Shown in pieces: positions 1 through 13,018 of a stretch of DNA of 64,000 bases. The DNA comes from Neurospora crassa OR74A (Eukaryota > Ascomycota > Sordariomycetes > Sordariales > Sordariaceae). The first letter of the stretch is position 1, and each line of letters begins with the position of its first letter. The stretch lies in the NCBI RefSeq assembly GCF_000182925.2, contig NC_026507.1, positions 372,001 to 436,000 of the forward strand, given 5' to 3'. A program made the translations under genes and the position numbers. The notes under the pieces are model-generated. The model was not told the DNA's origin, made no database searches, and saw nothing but the letters and a program-made list of their open reading frames with translations.

Positions 1-111
1 TGGGATATCACGTTCCCACCATCCTAATGTGCCGGGTACGGCATGACTTTGGATGACAATGGCGAGGAGGGCAGCGACGACTCCGGCAAGAGAGGCTGTG
101 ATACGCGTCAT
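1..111 (-). CDS. Secreted protein, N-terminal fragment (runs off the left edge)
   Basis: The reverse strand from the ATG at 111-109 is open for 37 codons to the window edge. The first 25 residues look like a signal peptide: a short basic start (MTRITAS), a hydrophobic core (LAGVVAALLAIVI) and a small-residue cleavage region (QSHAVPG). The mature part begins GTLGWWERDIP. Codon use is GC-rich at third positions, as in the other genes here. Too little is present to name a family. The inference is an extracellular or cell-surface protein; the remainder lies outside the window. Confidence 0.6.
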   Translation of the reverse strand, partial: MTRITASLAGVVAALLAIVIQSHAVPGTLGWWERDIP

Positions 112-1944
112 TATGCAAAGAAGTAGAGAGATGGATAACGGTCTGTCGTTGCGGAGACCATAAAAGAGAATCAGTAAGAGGATAATAAAGGAAAAACAGT
201 TCGTTCTGTTCCATGTATGGAAGTTTTTGACAAGAGTCGACTGATGAAGTAGACCGAGTAGAGAACATGGGTAGTTGAGTAACCCTCAGGGTAGACGGAT
301 CGAATGTGGTAGACCGAACGTGGTACAGTGTAACGTCTACAACTAAGGATATCGTGAAGACGGGTACTTGGTGTTCCCTTTATAAAGAATCCAGAACTGT
401 ATGACTTACCAGCTGCAACGACACCCACCGAGGATATCCCAACTTTCGAAGTGCTATCACGAGGTTCGGTTGGTCGTGAATCGGCATCTTGGGGTTCGTC
501 TGGAGAGGCGAACCTTTCTTCCATGGCTTGAAACGGTCGGTATCCAGCGTAATACCTTGGCGGCTTCTCCTAGCGTTTGTCATCAAGCTGAACGGTCGGG
601 GTAGATGCTAGCCTGCCCAAGGTGCCCGACAGGATGGGAGTTCAGGAATCTGCAAGCTGACTTGCAGAGCAGCCATGCAGCGGAGGAGCAGCCCGAGGGC
701 AAGCTGGAGAAGCAGACATGGCAGATATATGCATTAGGCTGGTCATGCGGGTGTGACACTGAATCGCAACTGCCAACTCGATCCATTGTAGTTCCAAGAC
801 TACCTTCAATATGATGCTGGGCTTGATTGGAGAGGTTGGATGATGGGAGCTAGCTCGGTGACCTTGGGTTGAGTTGGAATGAAGCTTGATCTGTGTGCTT
901 TCAAAGTCTGATACTACCTTACTCTTTTTCTGGAAATAGATGGTAACACAGCGTCAAGACTACAACTCTAAATCTTGGGTCGTGCGAGACACTGTCCCAG
1001 GTTTGACAAATTACGAGTGACGAGGGAGATGAAGAACACAAAGTTACAACTTCGAGCGGGGAATGATGGGACTGCGTACTGCTACCAAGCATGCAGTTAC
1101 CGTGTAGCCTCACACAAACTTGCAGTTTCAGGATAGGCACAGTCGTGCGGAATCTGTCAGGTCAAAGGTCTGTCAGTTGCGTTTGGCTGTAAGTAGCTGG
1201 CTGTAGAAGCAAATTGCAGAGCTATAACCCTGCGTTGTCGGACGGTCCTGTCCTGGAATACGAGTTGTTTGAGATTATGTGGTAGTCGGAGAAGTTTACC
1301 GGCAGGCAGGGATGAGGGGACGGCTCGGGTCCGATGTGAATTCGCTGCCGCTGTTATATCTTCTCTCTCTGTTGCCATACGTGCCCAATTATTGATCTGA
1401 TCCAGACTGGCGGTAACCCGAATGGTGCCCCTCCCTTCTCACCCTTTGGGTTTCTCATTCTTGCTTCAGGTTTTGTTACGGAGGCAACCTGGATCCTTTG
1501 GGGACCCCAACCTAGAACCCCACTCCGAAGAACCCCGTCCGATCTCAAGGAGGTTACTATCCGCTTCTTGAACCTATCAAACGTCATATTTGTAAGTACC
1601 AGGAGCAGAGCAGGTATCTCGCCGGGACTTCCATGTCCGAAAAGGATATTTCTCCTGTCTACAAGCTGTACGCTTGGGTAGAAGGGTGAAGAGAACTCCA
1701 CTTCCGCGCTTGAATTGCTCCGAGCAAATTAACTTTTGTATGCCGCTATGACGCTCTCCCCGAACTCGATTCACATGTGTGGGTGTATCTTAAGTGACTT
1801 TGTGATGATTGCGATTGTTAATCAAAAAAGAACAAAGAAGAGAAGAAGAACAAAAGAAGAAACAACCCGGGTACGACGCTGAAATGCATACCTTGTCCAT
1901 GGTGAATACGTCAGTCAGCCTCCATCTTACCCCAGATTCCCTTC
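112..1944. other. Intergenic region, no gene seen
   Basis: This is the upstream region of the left-edge secreted gene and the downstream region of the MFS gene. Short open frames on both strands show no domain, signal peptide or consistent codon bias. An A/G-rich stretch (about 1830-1866) lies just before the MFS stop codon. Confidence 0.6.
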
Positions 1945-3580
1945 TCAGAGTCGGAATAACCGGACTTCCTGTCCGTTACTTTCGCGAAGAAGCTGCCGAT
2001 TCTTGTAGCCATACCAAACCCGGAGTCCAACTGCTCCCGCCGAAACCATGAGAAGCATCCCCGCATTGGTCCAGTGACCCGTGGGATATCCCCGAGCGGC
2101 CTCCTCCTTTGGGTATATCCACACACCGGGGATTTGGCCAATGCCACCCCCGACACTCACATTGATTGCAATGGCTAGACCTACGGAAGCCGTACTGTAG
2201 ACATTTGATGAGAGCCATCCCAGCATTGGTGGGACACAGGCAAAAGAACCCGCCGATGCAAGGATGAGACAACCGTATCTGTGCTGGTAGGCATCTACTG
2301 GTAGTGTGACCATGGCTATAAACCCTACGGCACCGAGGAGCGAAAACACGGCGCTGTGAATACCGCGGGCATTGAAGTGGTCCGCTGACCACGAACCAAC
2401 AATTTGTGTGACTGTAGGTAATTCCGTCAGTAAGGTATTCATCACGGAGGTATGCGTAGACTAACCATAAGCTACCGCATAAGGTGGCACACTCATCAAC
2501 TGAGCCCGGAGATCTTTGTATCCCAGACCGGCAGTGATGGACGGGGTGAACAACGACAGCGAGCTGAAGGGAACCGATATTCCAAAGTAGATGAGGTAGT
2601 GGCCATAAAGCCGCCAGTCCGTAAGTGTAGTTTTGGCATCCTGCCACGTCATGCTGCGATGATGACTCTTGCTCCCTTCTACCTTGAGACGAGCTAGCGC
2701 AATTTCGCGTTCTCTTCCTTTGAGGTGCTCCTCTGGGTAATCCGGTAGGAAAAAGAGGACAAAGAGCGACGAGACGCACGATGGGGCGCCTTCAATGATG
2801 AAGAGCCAACGCCATGCAGATAGTCCGCTTGCGCCGTTCATGTGGCCAATGCCGTAGGCGATTGCGCCCCCAAAAGCACCGGCGAGCGTGGCGCTGGCGA
2901 GAATAGAGGCGACTCTGACACTGCGCTCGTCGGACTTGTACCAAAAGGTCAGGTAGTAGACCAGGCTATCCGCCCAGATGGTTAGCGGCTTGATGTGGTC
3001 AAAGGGGCCATCGGTGGTACCAACCCAGGGAAAAGACCGGCTTCGGAAGCACCAAGGATGAACCTCACAGCGGCCAAGGAGGAAAAGTTCTGAACACCAC
3101 CCAGCCCCATAGTGATGGCACCCCATGAAAACATGAGGAACGCGATCCACCGCGAAGGCCGCAGCTTCTTGAGCAGAATATTGGATGGCACCTCGAAAGT
3201 GGCGTAGGCCACCAGGAAGACCATCAAGGCAATGTTGAACTGGTACTGGGTGGAATGGGTCTCGGTCTGCATATCATTGTGTGTCGACGAGTTGAGAATG
3301 CGGGCGTTGCCGATGTTGGAACGGTCCAGATAGCAGAGGAAGTAGATGGCAGCGCAAAGGGGAAGTATGGTCAAGTCTTGTTTACGCAACAAGGCTTGCT
3401 CTTCAGCTTGAGAATACTCGAATTCCGGGGTCAACTGGCAGAACTGCGTCAGCATGTTGGAGGTTTGAGATTGAGACACGGTGCGATGGACCTGCCACTA
3501 ACCTCGTTGTTCCTGCTGACTTCGACCTCATCCAACTGTTTCTCCTTGTCTGGGTCCATTTCTTCGATCGAGTGAGCCAT
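1945..3580 (-). CDS. MFS transporter, anion:cation symporter (Dal5/allantoate permease-like) family
   Basis: Predicted exons are 3580-3503, 3434-3025, 2965-2466 and 2411-1945, giving 484 residues; all three intron phases agree. The start ATG at 3578-3580 is the first in this frame with an acidic cytosolic N-terminus (MAHSIEEMDPDKEKQ). Family signatures are visible: FLCYLDRSNIGNA in helix 1, FEVPSNILLKKLRPSRWI after helix 2, and an EAGLFPG motif split by intron 2, followed by YYLTFWYKSDER. About 12 hydrophobic segments are present. Members of this family carry organic anions such as allantoate, nicotinate or pantothenate across the plasma membrane with protons. The substrate cannot be read from sequence. 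It has no obvious functional neighbour. Confidence 0.88.
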
Positions 3581-5031
3581 GGTGGTTTGAGCGGGCTGTT
3601 TGTGTTTTGACGTAGACAAGGGACGTTTGAGTAGGGTTGTCGTGATCCGAAGTGGAGGCTTGAAGGGCTGGGCTTGCTCTCTGATGATAAGGAGCAAGAA
3701 ACCTGGGTACCTAGGTAGCTACCCTCGTGCCCTTCCTTGTGCTGTGCGTATTACACAGCACCATGCCAGCTTTCCAAGGACCCTTGGCCTAGCTCTAGCT
3801 TCTAGCACAAGACGATATGATTGGACACATCGGCGAGACCTGTCTTTAACCAAAGTGTGTCACTTTCAGGGTCCTCCGGTGTCTCGGGCCATGACCGTGA
3901 GTGGCGATCAGCAACCAGACATTCCATGTTGCGCCCTACCATAGGTGTACGATGTTGGGTTGGTGCCTACCTCTAGTCATTCCTGCATATTCTTTGGGAG
4001 AGTATTGTGAGCTGGAACAAACCAAAGGAAACCTATCTCCTCTGGATTGCTGGGGGCGGATAAAGGTAAGCGATAGATTGGGTGCGGGGGAGAATGAACT
4101 GGAGGAGTCGAAGGAGAAGGAGGGGAAGCAGCAAACTTGCCTAGGTACCTAGTCTGGTGAAAACCGTCAGGGTACCGAAGGGGTATAGTGTAGTACTTTG
4201 TGGGGGAGGGGCGCTAAGGTACGTCAGTGCAGATAAACTGATCTCCAAGGTACCTTTTCCCTTATCACTAACATTATCGAGCTCCAGTTCTTGATGTTCT
4301 TCAACAACGTACTTTAAGGGCTGAATGAGAATTTCAAAGGAGGATGAGGAGTAAAGTCTGAATATGTCTTTTTGGTTTGTTTTGGCATTGATCTGGTGAT
4401 GAAACAGAGAAGGACAGCGTTCAGATCAATGTCTGCTTTGTTAAGGCATACAGTCTAGCTCGAACAGAACATGGCCATGGTGGGGAAGATCGACACACAC
4501 TCAGTCCCGCATGGACAGGGAGACGGAGGTTGCAAACATCTCGTCTCGTGGAACTCGAACGTCTTCCCTCCCATTCAGTTCGAATAAGTACCTATCGTCG
4601 ATAGAAAATGACCTGGAGATGGAATGGATGCAGAAATTTACAGGTCATGCAGAGTTAACATGCACCTTCCTTTTACGTGCCGCGCTTCTTCTCCAACAGG
4701 AAGGAAGACATCTCGCCACTGCAGTTACAAGTAGGTTGGTACTGTAGGTTAGCTTTCCAGCTTCCTTCCCCAATTGATCACCAACTGGAATTCCAACTGC
4801 GACTTCAATCTGGTCGCCAAATCTGACTCGTCCATTTCAAGAGGGCAATCTGGATGCGCATTCGGCAGTTGCAACACTGGTCCCCCAACATCAGCAGTCC
4901 AAATCGGATGGCCAGTCTTCGACATGGCAACGTTGGATCCCCGCCGTCCATGCCACACCATAAATGGTCAAATCATTGATGGTACTGATATCCAATTCGA
5001 TCATGGTATTGACACACTGACAGTCTACACA
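3581..5031. other. Intergenic region with GGTACC/CTAGG palindromes
   Basis: This is the upstream region of the MFS gene and the downstream region of the mannosidase gene. It holds a near-palindrome at 3705-3724 and a perfect 12-bp palindrome CTAGGTACCTAG at 4141-4152. No convincing coding frame is present. Confidence 0.6.
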
Positions 5032-7027
<1,996 letters not shown>

Positions 7028-8078
7028 TGTTGGTGAGTCAGTCAGTCAGTCGTGATTTCCGTTGTGAGACGGAGCGGAGGATGGTGGATGATACGGTGGT
7101 TTAGCAAGGCCTAACTAACTCCGTGGGATCGTGAAGACGTTGAGGCGGGCATGTAGATCTTAATGATTCTGTCGTCGCGACTACACTTTAGTTCCCTTTT
7201 TTTCAGTTTTTCAGCCCCCAAAAGCTCCAAACCAGAGGAGTTCAGAGAAAAAAAGAAATCCAAAATAAATGATGAAATAAGAAAGGTTGAGTAACCGATC
7301 ATAATAATTCTTCCTTTAAAAACGGCCGCCACAAAAACCCTGACCACCGGCCGCCCATTTGCAGTTTTTGTCATTAGGTTGTTAATGGACATGGTGCCGC
7401 CGCCGCCACACCACAACTGTTTCGGTCCGTTGTCTATTGACCACTCAGCTGCTGTAGAGAGACCCTTGAGACTCGTTCGAAATGCACAGTACCGCGCTTT
7501 GGTTTATTTATCGCGACATGTCTTACAGGGTGCCAAGGCAGGTAAACCGATATGTTAAGATGCAACGGTGGAAGATTGGCGAGGATTGGCGGTGGTTGAA
7601 GTTGTATGGTATAGGGCTGGGATAAACTTGGCATGGTTGAAACAAAAATAGAATGAATGACAATGTTGGGGAGGGGGAAGGGGGAGATGAAGATTTACTG
7701 TAGATCTGTCGCGGACCGTGGACCAGGGGACGGTTCAAGTAAACACACTGCAACATCAACATGCTTTTTAGCTGTGGTCTCATCGAGCCTCTCGGCGTTT
7801 TCACGCAGAAAGCAGGTTTGTGTTGATTGGTCCAGGTGAAAATTCGATCATTAGGAGGGATGCTGTTTGTGTTATAATACCTTGTGCACCTCGGTATATC
7901 GACCGCTTGCCGGGACCCAAAGCCATGTATTCAAACCTCCACTTCGATAAACCATCACAACAGCGCTTGATTCTTCCCTCCCAGCCCTCTTCCCACCTGC
8001 CCAGTGACCTTACTCCCGCACAGGAATTCTTGTTATTGTTCAACTGACCAACACCTACCATTGAAGCCTGCCCAGAGA
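7028..8078. other. Intergenic region, no gene seen
   Basis: This is the promoter side of the mannosidase and the downstream side of the secreted protein gene. I see AT-rich and GA-rich stretches but no coding signal. Confidence 0.55.
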
Positions 8079-8894
8079 TCAAAGATCCCCATCAAAACAT
8101 GCCACAACCCCCGGCTTATCCTGTCCATACTCCATCCCTTGCCCATCCAAATACCTCAACACCCCACACTCGGCCAGCAACTCAATCCTCGCACAATTAC
8201 CCGGCAAACTAACCGTCCCATCCCCATTCGACTTGACAAACCTAACCGGGTACTGCGGCCTCGTGTACACCGGATCCGTCTCGTTACAAACAATGAACGT
8301 GCCGCGCTGATACAGTTCCGGTGCCTCACTATCCGTAATGGGCGACCCGGGAGCAGTGGGTTGGTCAGCTTGCGGTGAATCAGGGCCAGCGGAGGAGATA
8401 AAAAGGCGCGGGTGACCGGAGGGCGAGGAGATGGAGATGGAAGGGGTGGAAAGCCCAAAGAAGATGCCGAGGTAGAGGACGGAGGGGAAGTCTGAGTCGT
8501 AGATGCCGCCCAGACGAATGGAGAGGGGGAAGGGGTTGGAACTGTCGAGGGAGATGCCGCCAGTGGAATTTTGGTAGTAGATTTGGTGGGGACTGGAGCT
8601 GGATCTTTCGGCGATGGTCTGTGAAGAGGAACCGGATGCAGTGGTGTTGGGCTTGGCGAGGACAGCGGTGCTTTGGCCTGCCCCGACGTGCACGCCGCGT
8701 AGGGACCAGTGGTTGATGTCGTCTAGGAAGAGGTTGCGGGCCATGTCGGGGTCGGTGAGGTTGGCGACGAGGGCGAAGCCGAGGGCTGTTGAGGTTGGAG
8801 GTTGTGGAGAGGTGGGGGAGGAGTCTTCGAGGTGAAGAGGAGTGGCCGTTGTGAGGGTCAGGGCCGTAAGGGTGAGGAGGGCCTTGGTGAACAT
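8079..8894 (-). CDS. Small secreted protein of unknown function (DUF7907-like)
   Basis: A 271-residue protein in a single exon. The ATG at 8892-8894 was chosen because it opens a typical signal peptide (MFTKALLTLTALTLTTATPL); an in-frame upstream extension would bury it. The mature part has a Ser/Thr/Pro-rich linker, then segments such as ALGFALVANLTDP and HWSLRGVHVGAGQSTAVL. A C-terminal part has scattered Cys residues (FIVCNET, GNCARIELLAECGV, VVACFDG) that could form disulfides. The pattern resembles ascomycete secreted proteins with a DUF7907-type beta-rich fold; that assignment is from memory and tentative. It could be a cell-wall or effector-like protein. Confidence 0.75.
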   Translation of the reverse strand: MFTKALLTLTALTLTTATPLHLEDSSPTSPQPPTSTALGFALVANLTDPDMARNLFLDDINHWSLRGVHVGAGQSTAVLAKPNTTASGSSSQTIAERSSSSPHQIYYQNSTGGISLDSSNPFPLSIRLGGIYDSDFPSVLYLGIFFGLSTPSISISSPSGHPRLFISSAGPDSPQADQPTAPGSPITDSEAPELYQRGTFIVCNETDPVYTRPQYPVRFVKSNGDGTVSLPGNCARIELLAECGVLRYLDGQGMEYGQDKPGVVACFDGDL

Positions 8895-9952
8895 GGTGGC
8901 TGGTATATCTGTTTCTGGCGTGGTGTTGACGAAGGCAGTATGCAAGGCGAGTGTAGACAATGGATGTCCAGCCGAATTGATGGACTTGGCAAACACGGGC
9001 GAAGATGAGATGTGAGAAGAGGGCTATGTCTTACTTTATAACATGAACATGGCGGCTTAGCAGGTTCACTTGAGCCTACTTCGATGTAGTTACAACCGCG
9101 ATACAATCCTTTACCAGTCCGGTGCAACAGCCATTGTGCCGGGAAGATTACATGATGGTAATCCGGTCAGTAAGTGTGGTGGTCAACTCTCTTCACTCGA
9201 GGAAAGAATAACCGCCCCGACGGCAAGTCTCCCGTCGGATGGATGGATGGTTTCAAGTCGAGCCGCGAAGCTTTTCGAGGGCGGGACCGATGAGTATAAA
9301 AGTCCCCTACTTTGAGCAATCGTCGTGGTTGATGACACTCGGGGAAAATGGTGTCAAGACATGGTTCCCGCTTGGATATGGTTGATTGGTGAAAAAGGCG
9401 CAACTGCGTAACGTTGTTGCCGTGGTGTTTTGGTCACCGAGTGATGGGAACTCGGGCATGACAAGACAAGTGGTCGCCGGAAAGTCGGGAGCGAAAGTAC
9501 CTCGGTCATTGCCGTCGGGAAACATTCCATTTCCCTTCGGTCGCTTGTTTGCGGTTGAGTTGTGGTAGGTGCCTTTGTGGTTGCATTATTTTTGGACATT
9601 TTTGTCGCAAGTACTTTTTCCGTCCCGAAGTTGTGGAAAAAAGAGATGGAAGGAGGGAAGATGAGACGAGCAATGAATGGGATGGCAGAACATCACCTAC
9701 CAGTAGAGCAGCTACTTATTCACACACTAACAGTTCATCACGCTAAAAGCGAGAAAAGCTGATAGTGTTTGGTGGGGAGTCCCGATGTGGGGTCCGGATC
9801 CACTGATTGGACCAGCATTGCCGGCCGAAAACAAATCGTTTGTCAATTTGCGCGTCTGAAGTTCTTCTGTTTGTCAACATCACCACTCATTCGCCATTTT
9901 CACAGGAGCCACGGTGACCTTTTTGGACAACATGACGCGACATCAATGACAC
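8895..9952. other. Divergent intergenic region between secreted protein and 1021-residue protein genes
   Basis: Contains a TATA-like TATAAAA at 9295-9301 (plus strand), too far from the 9953 start to be assigned unless there is a long leader. A CT-rich stretch ending in CACAG near 9900-9904 could be a leader-intron 3' splice site. No coding frame is supported. Confidence 0.5.
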
Positions 9953-12900
9953 ATGGTAGTAGTAGCCATGGATCCTTGTACCACCGACCGCCAACCGGAT
10001 CCTCCAACAACAATGGACTCGGTGTCAAGTCCAACGGCTGCCGACCCCGCCCCCGAGACTCACCCGCAAGCCGACGACGACGACGACAAGGACGCCGACT
10101 CTCTCTTCGATGGCAAAACACCCGCATTCGAGTCTCAAACTCAGAGTCCCGCCCAAGCCCCACCTGAAGATCAAGGCAGCCATAAATCTCATTCTGAACC
10201 TCCATCTCAACCTGATGGCCGACTTGAGACTCAACCTCAAGAAAGTCAACAACAGCAACAACACCAACCACAAACTCAACCAGCCCGTGCCAATCCTTCA
10301 TCTGATGGAAATCGACCCTTGACTGGAAATTCCTCAACCCCATCTCACAGTCATCCAAACACCAACGGCACCGCTAACAATGGCCCCCCACCCGGACCTC
10401 ATACCGATCTTCATCCTCGGCCAGCACCAAGCCCTCATCCCAATGGCATCTATGGACATTTTGGCCCGCCGCCCCCCGACCTGGGACCAAAGCCCATGCC
10501 TCCAGCACCCGCTGTCCATGGACCCTTCACGTATGACAAGGACGGCTTCAAGGCCCTGGGCTTCAAGCGGGAGACGCCCTACAACCTCCACATGATCATG
10601 CGTGATCCCAATGCCGTTCCGCCCATCGAACCCGTCGCCAAAGCCTGGTTTCACGCCCAACTGATACACTACGGCATCCCTGTTCACCAATCTGCCCCCG
10701 GCGCTGAGCCTCTTCCTGGCGACTTGTTTTACGCTCTACAGACCGCCCTATTCAGAGAAACCATCAAAGAAGGCAAGCTCCCGCCTGCTGACATCCTGAC
10801 CATCGAGGACAACCTCACAAGACAGTTCAAGGACATCAACAGACAGTACAAAGAAGCATTCACGTATTGGGAACAGCAAACCTTTGCGCGATGCGCCACC
10901 CCCACCGACGAGATCAACTGCAGCCTCGACCTGTTCATGGCCAAGTATTTCTTCGACACCAGAGGCCGACCTGATCCATGGAAAACACGGTACCCCATCA
11001 TACTGCACAAACTAAACGACTACGACGGCACCCGCCAGGTGGTTAAAGCCGTTCCCGGGTTGCGGTCCCATATGATGCCTCTCTGGTCTGTCATTTGCTG
11101 GGAGTGGTACGGCATCGAGGGGGCCATCGAGGAGGCCTTCGCCAGCATTGCAGCCTCTCATCCGTCCATAACCATCCATGTGCCTACCATGGAGGCCCAC
11201 TTCCACATCGACTACTTTTTATCCAAATATTTTCTTACCGGCTTACACGGACGGCCCATGCCCATGTTGACGCCGGAGCCCGTCGTCATCGAAGGATGGT
11301 TTGGAGGTCCCGATATTCGGAATATTCTGACACATGCCGTCCTTCGCGTCCCTGACCTCCGCGTCTGGGCTTTTATCGGCAACGGTATCGACAAGACGGT
11401 GATCGGCTGGGGTGACAAGCCGTTTGAGGTGATAGAACACCTGAGAGAGACGTCCATGCGCCAACAAGTCGCAAACACAACGCCACAGCGGGTGGAGATC
11501 CAAGGTAACCCTACCTGGGAATTGGCACTTCAGCCTCACTTCCGCTTGTGTCAAATAAAAGCCCATCTGTTACGGACAAACCCCCAGCAAGCATACGAGC
11601 CCTTTGAGATCGAAGAGCTGGTTGGCTCGTGGCTGATCCAGTGTCCTGCCCTGGAAGACGGTGGATGGGGAGGACGCCCCGGCGAAATGACCATCGACAT
11701 TCTCAACTGGCCTGTTGACAGCTACGGCCTGGTAGCGTCCATCAACCTCAAAGTTGCCCTAGGCACCATGATCCTCGCCAAATCGGAACAATTGCTAGAG
11801 GAACTGTCAGCCTACCTACTCCATGACCCTGAGGTTCTGCCACGTATACCCCATCAGAAGCGAAGACGAGGCGATGACTTCTTCGTCGAGTATCCGCGAC
11901 GGAGATCCCCCTATGACCCCATGCCTCCCGTGCGCATCTTCTTCGACTGGATCGGCCGGCGAGCTGGCGAGCTTGACGTGGAACTCGACATGGACCCCGC
12001 AAACAGGAACAGGGGTTGGGTGGATATCGACATGAACAACAAAGCCTTTGGCAAGGGATGGCTAAAATACGCAAAGTTCTTTGGGAGGGACAACCCAGTT
12101 GCGTTCTCCATGTATAAAGTGATGGATCAACCGAGAAAGATGCCAGAGCAGTGGAGCAATTTCCGGCCTAAACAGATGGAAGCACAGCTGCAGAGACGGG
12201 TGGAAGAACAGCTGCAGAGGCCGATCGCGCAGCCCAAGGAGATCGCGCAGCCCATGGAGATCATGATCACCTCAAAGATACCGCCGCCGGCGTCGGACCA
12301 CACGCTTCCACCACTACCACCGCCACGAGCAGCGCCGCCGCCACGACCAGCACCGCCACCACGATTAGCACCGCCGCCGCCGCGCCCACCGTCTCCGCCG
12401 AAGGACCTCCCTGGGTTTCAAAAAATACGACCAAGAGATGCCGAGGGGATACAGATAGGAATGCATACAAATCCGCCCAAGAAACGACGTGGACCGAAAA
12501 AGGGTTACAATAGAGCGCCGTCTGACATTGTGGTTCACAAGCCAGGGAACGTGGTGCCGCGCGAGGGAGGCGATGGTAAGGAAGAGAGGAAGACGTCCGC
12601 CTCGACACCGATGGAGGGTGAGGGACATGTAGAAAGATATGGGTCAGAAGAGGAGGATCAGGAACAGGAGGAACAGCAGGACGGCGAGCAACGAGATGAT
12701 GCATCACCAGATAATGCAAATGGGCAAGCCGAGGAAGAACAAGGACAGACACAGAACCAGGAGCAACAAGAGGGACAAAAAGGACAAGGGGAGGGAGCAG
12801 ATAAAAAGGGGCAAGAGGATGAAGATGACCTTGAGACATACGAAACGCCAGCAGAAGAGGCGCCATCAGCACCAGACGCGAAGGAACAGCAAGACGACGG

Positions 12901-13018
12901 CGATGGACGACAAGAACAACAGGAGGGGCAAGAACGAGTAGAGGACGATCAAGGGGAGCAAGAGGAGGAGGAGGAGGAGGAGGAGGCCAAAAAGGAGCAG
13001 GAACAAGGTACGGTATGA
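9953..13018 (+). CDS. Large hypothetical protein with repeated SAP-like helical modules, AT-hook-like motif and acidic tail
   Basis: A single open frame of 1021 residues; ATGs at 9968 or 10013 are alternative starts. The N-terminal 190 residues are Pro/Gln/Ser-rich and disordered. The globular part (about 200-760) has recurring blocks: AWFHAQLIHYGIP (about 231), LFMAKYFFDTRGRP (about 326) and YFLSKYFLTGLHGRP (about 421), each followed by a proline-containing loop and further helices. These resemble degenerate SAP-type modules common in sordariomycete proteins; this is inference. A proline-rich linker (about 779-823) is followed by KKRRGPKKGY (about 844-853), similar to an AT-hook or nuclear signal. 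The last 130 residues are Glu/Gln/Asp-rich. A nuclear, chromatin-associated role is possible but unproven. I do not recognise a named family. Confidence 0.8.
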   Translation: MVVVAMDPCTTDRQPDPPTTMDSVSSPTAADPAPETHPQADDDDDKDADSLFDGKTPAFESQTQSPAQAPPEDQGSHKSHSEPPSQPDGRLETQPQESQQQQQHQPQTQPARANPSSDGNRPLTGNSSTPSHSHPNTNGTANNGPPPGPHTDLHPRPAPSPHPNGIYGHFGPPPPDLGPKPMPPAPAVHGPFTYDKDGFKALGFKRETPYNLHMIMRDPNAVPPIEPVAKAWFHAQLIHYGIPVHQSAPGAEPLPGDLFYALQTALFRETIKEGKLPPADILTIEDNLTRQFKDINRQYKEAFTYWEQQTFARCATPTDEINCSLDLFMAKYFFDTRGRPDPWKTRYPIILHKLNDYDGTRQVVKAVPGLRSHMMPLWSVICWEWYGIEGAIEEAFASIAASHPSITIHVPTMEAHFHIDYFLSKYFLTGLHGRPMPMLTPEPVVIEGWFGGPDIRNILTHAVLRVPDLRVWAFIGNGIDKTVIGWGDKPFEVIEHLRETSMRQQVANTTPQRVEIQGNPTWELALQPHFRLCQIKAHLLRTNPQQAYEPFEIEELVGSWLIQCPALEDGGWGGRPGEMTIDILNWPVDSYGLVASINLKVALGTMILAKSEQLLEELSAYLLHDPEVLPRIPHQKRRRGDDFFVEYPRRRSPYDPMPPVRIFFDWIGRRAGELDVELDMDPANRNRGWVDIDMNNKAFGKGWLKYAKFFGRDNPVAFSMYKVMDQPRKMPEQWSNFRPKQMEAQLQRRVEEQLQRPIAQPKEIAQPMEIMITSKIPPPASDHTLPPLPPPRAAPPPRPAPPPRLAPPPPRPPSPPKDLPGFQKIRPRDAEGIQIGMHTNPPKKRRGPKKGYNRAPSDIVVHKPGNVVPREGGDGKEERKTSASTPMEGEGHVERYGSEEEDQEQEEQQDGEQRDDASPDNANGQAEEEQGQTQNQEQQEGQKGQGEGADKKGQEDEDDLETYETPAEEAPSAPDAKEQQDDGDGRQEQQEGQERVEDDQGEQEEEEEEEEAKKEQEQGTV

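Noticed and set aside
112-1944. Possible transposon remnant in the left spacer
   Set aside because: No terminal repeats, target duplications, transposase-like frames or strongly AT-skewed RIP signature could be seen.
12267-12872. 201-codon hydrophobic open frame antisense to the 1021-residue protein
   Set aside because: The apparent membrane segments are the reverse complement of Pro- and Glu-rich codons, so they are compositional artefacts.
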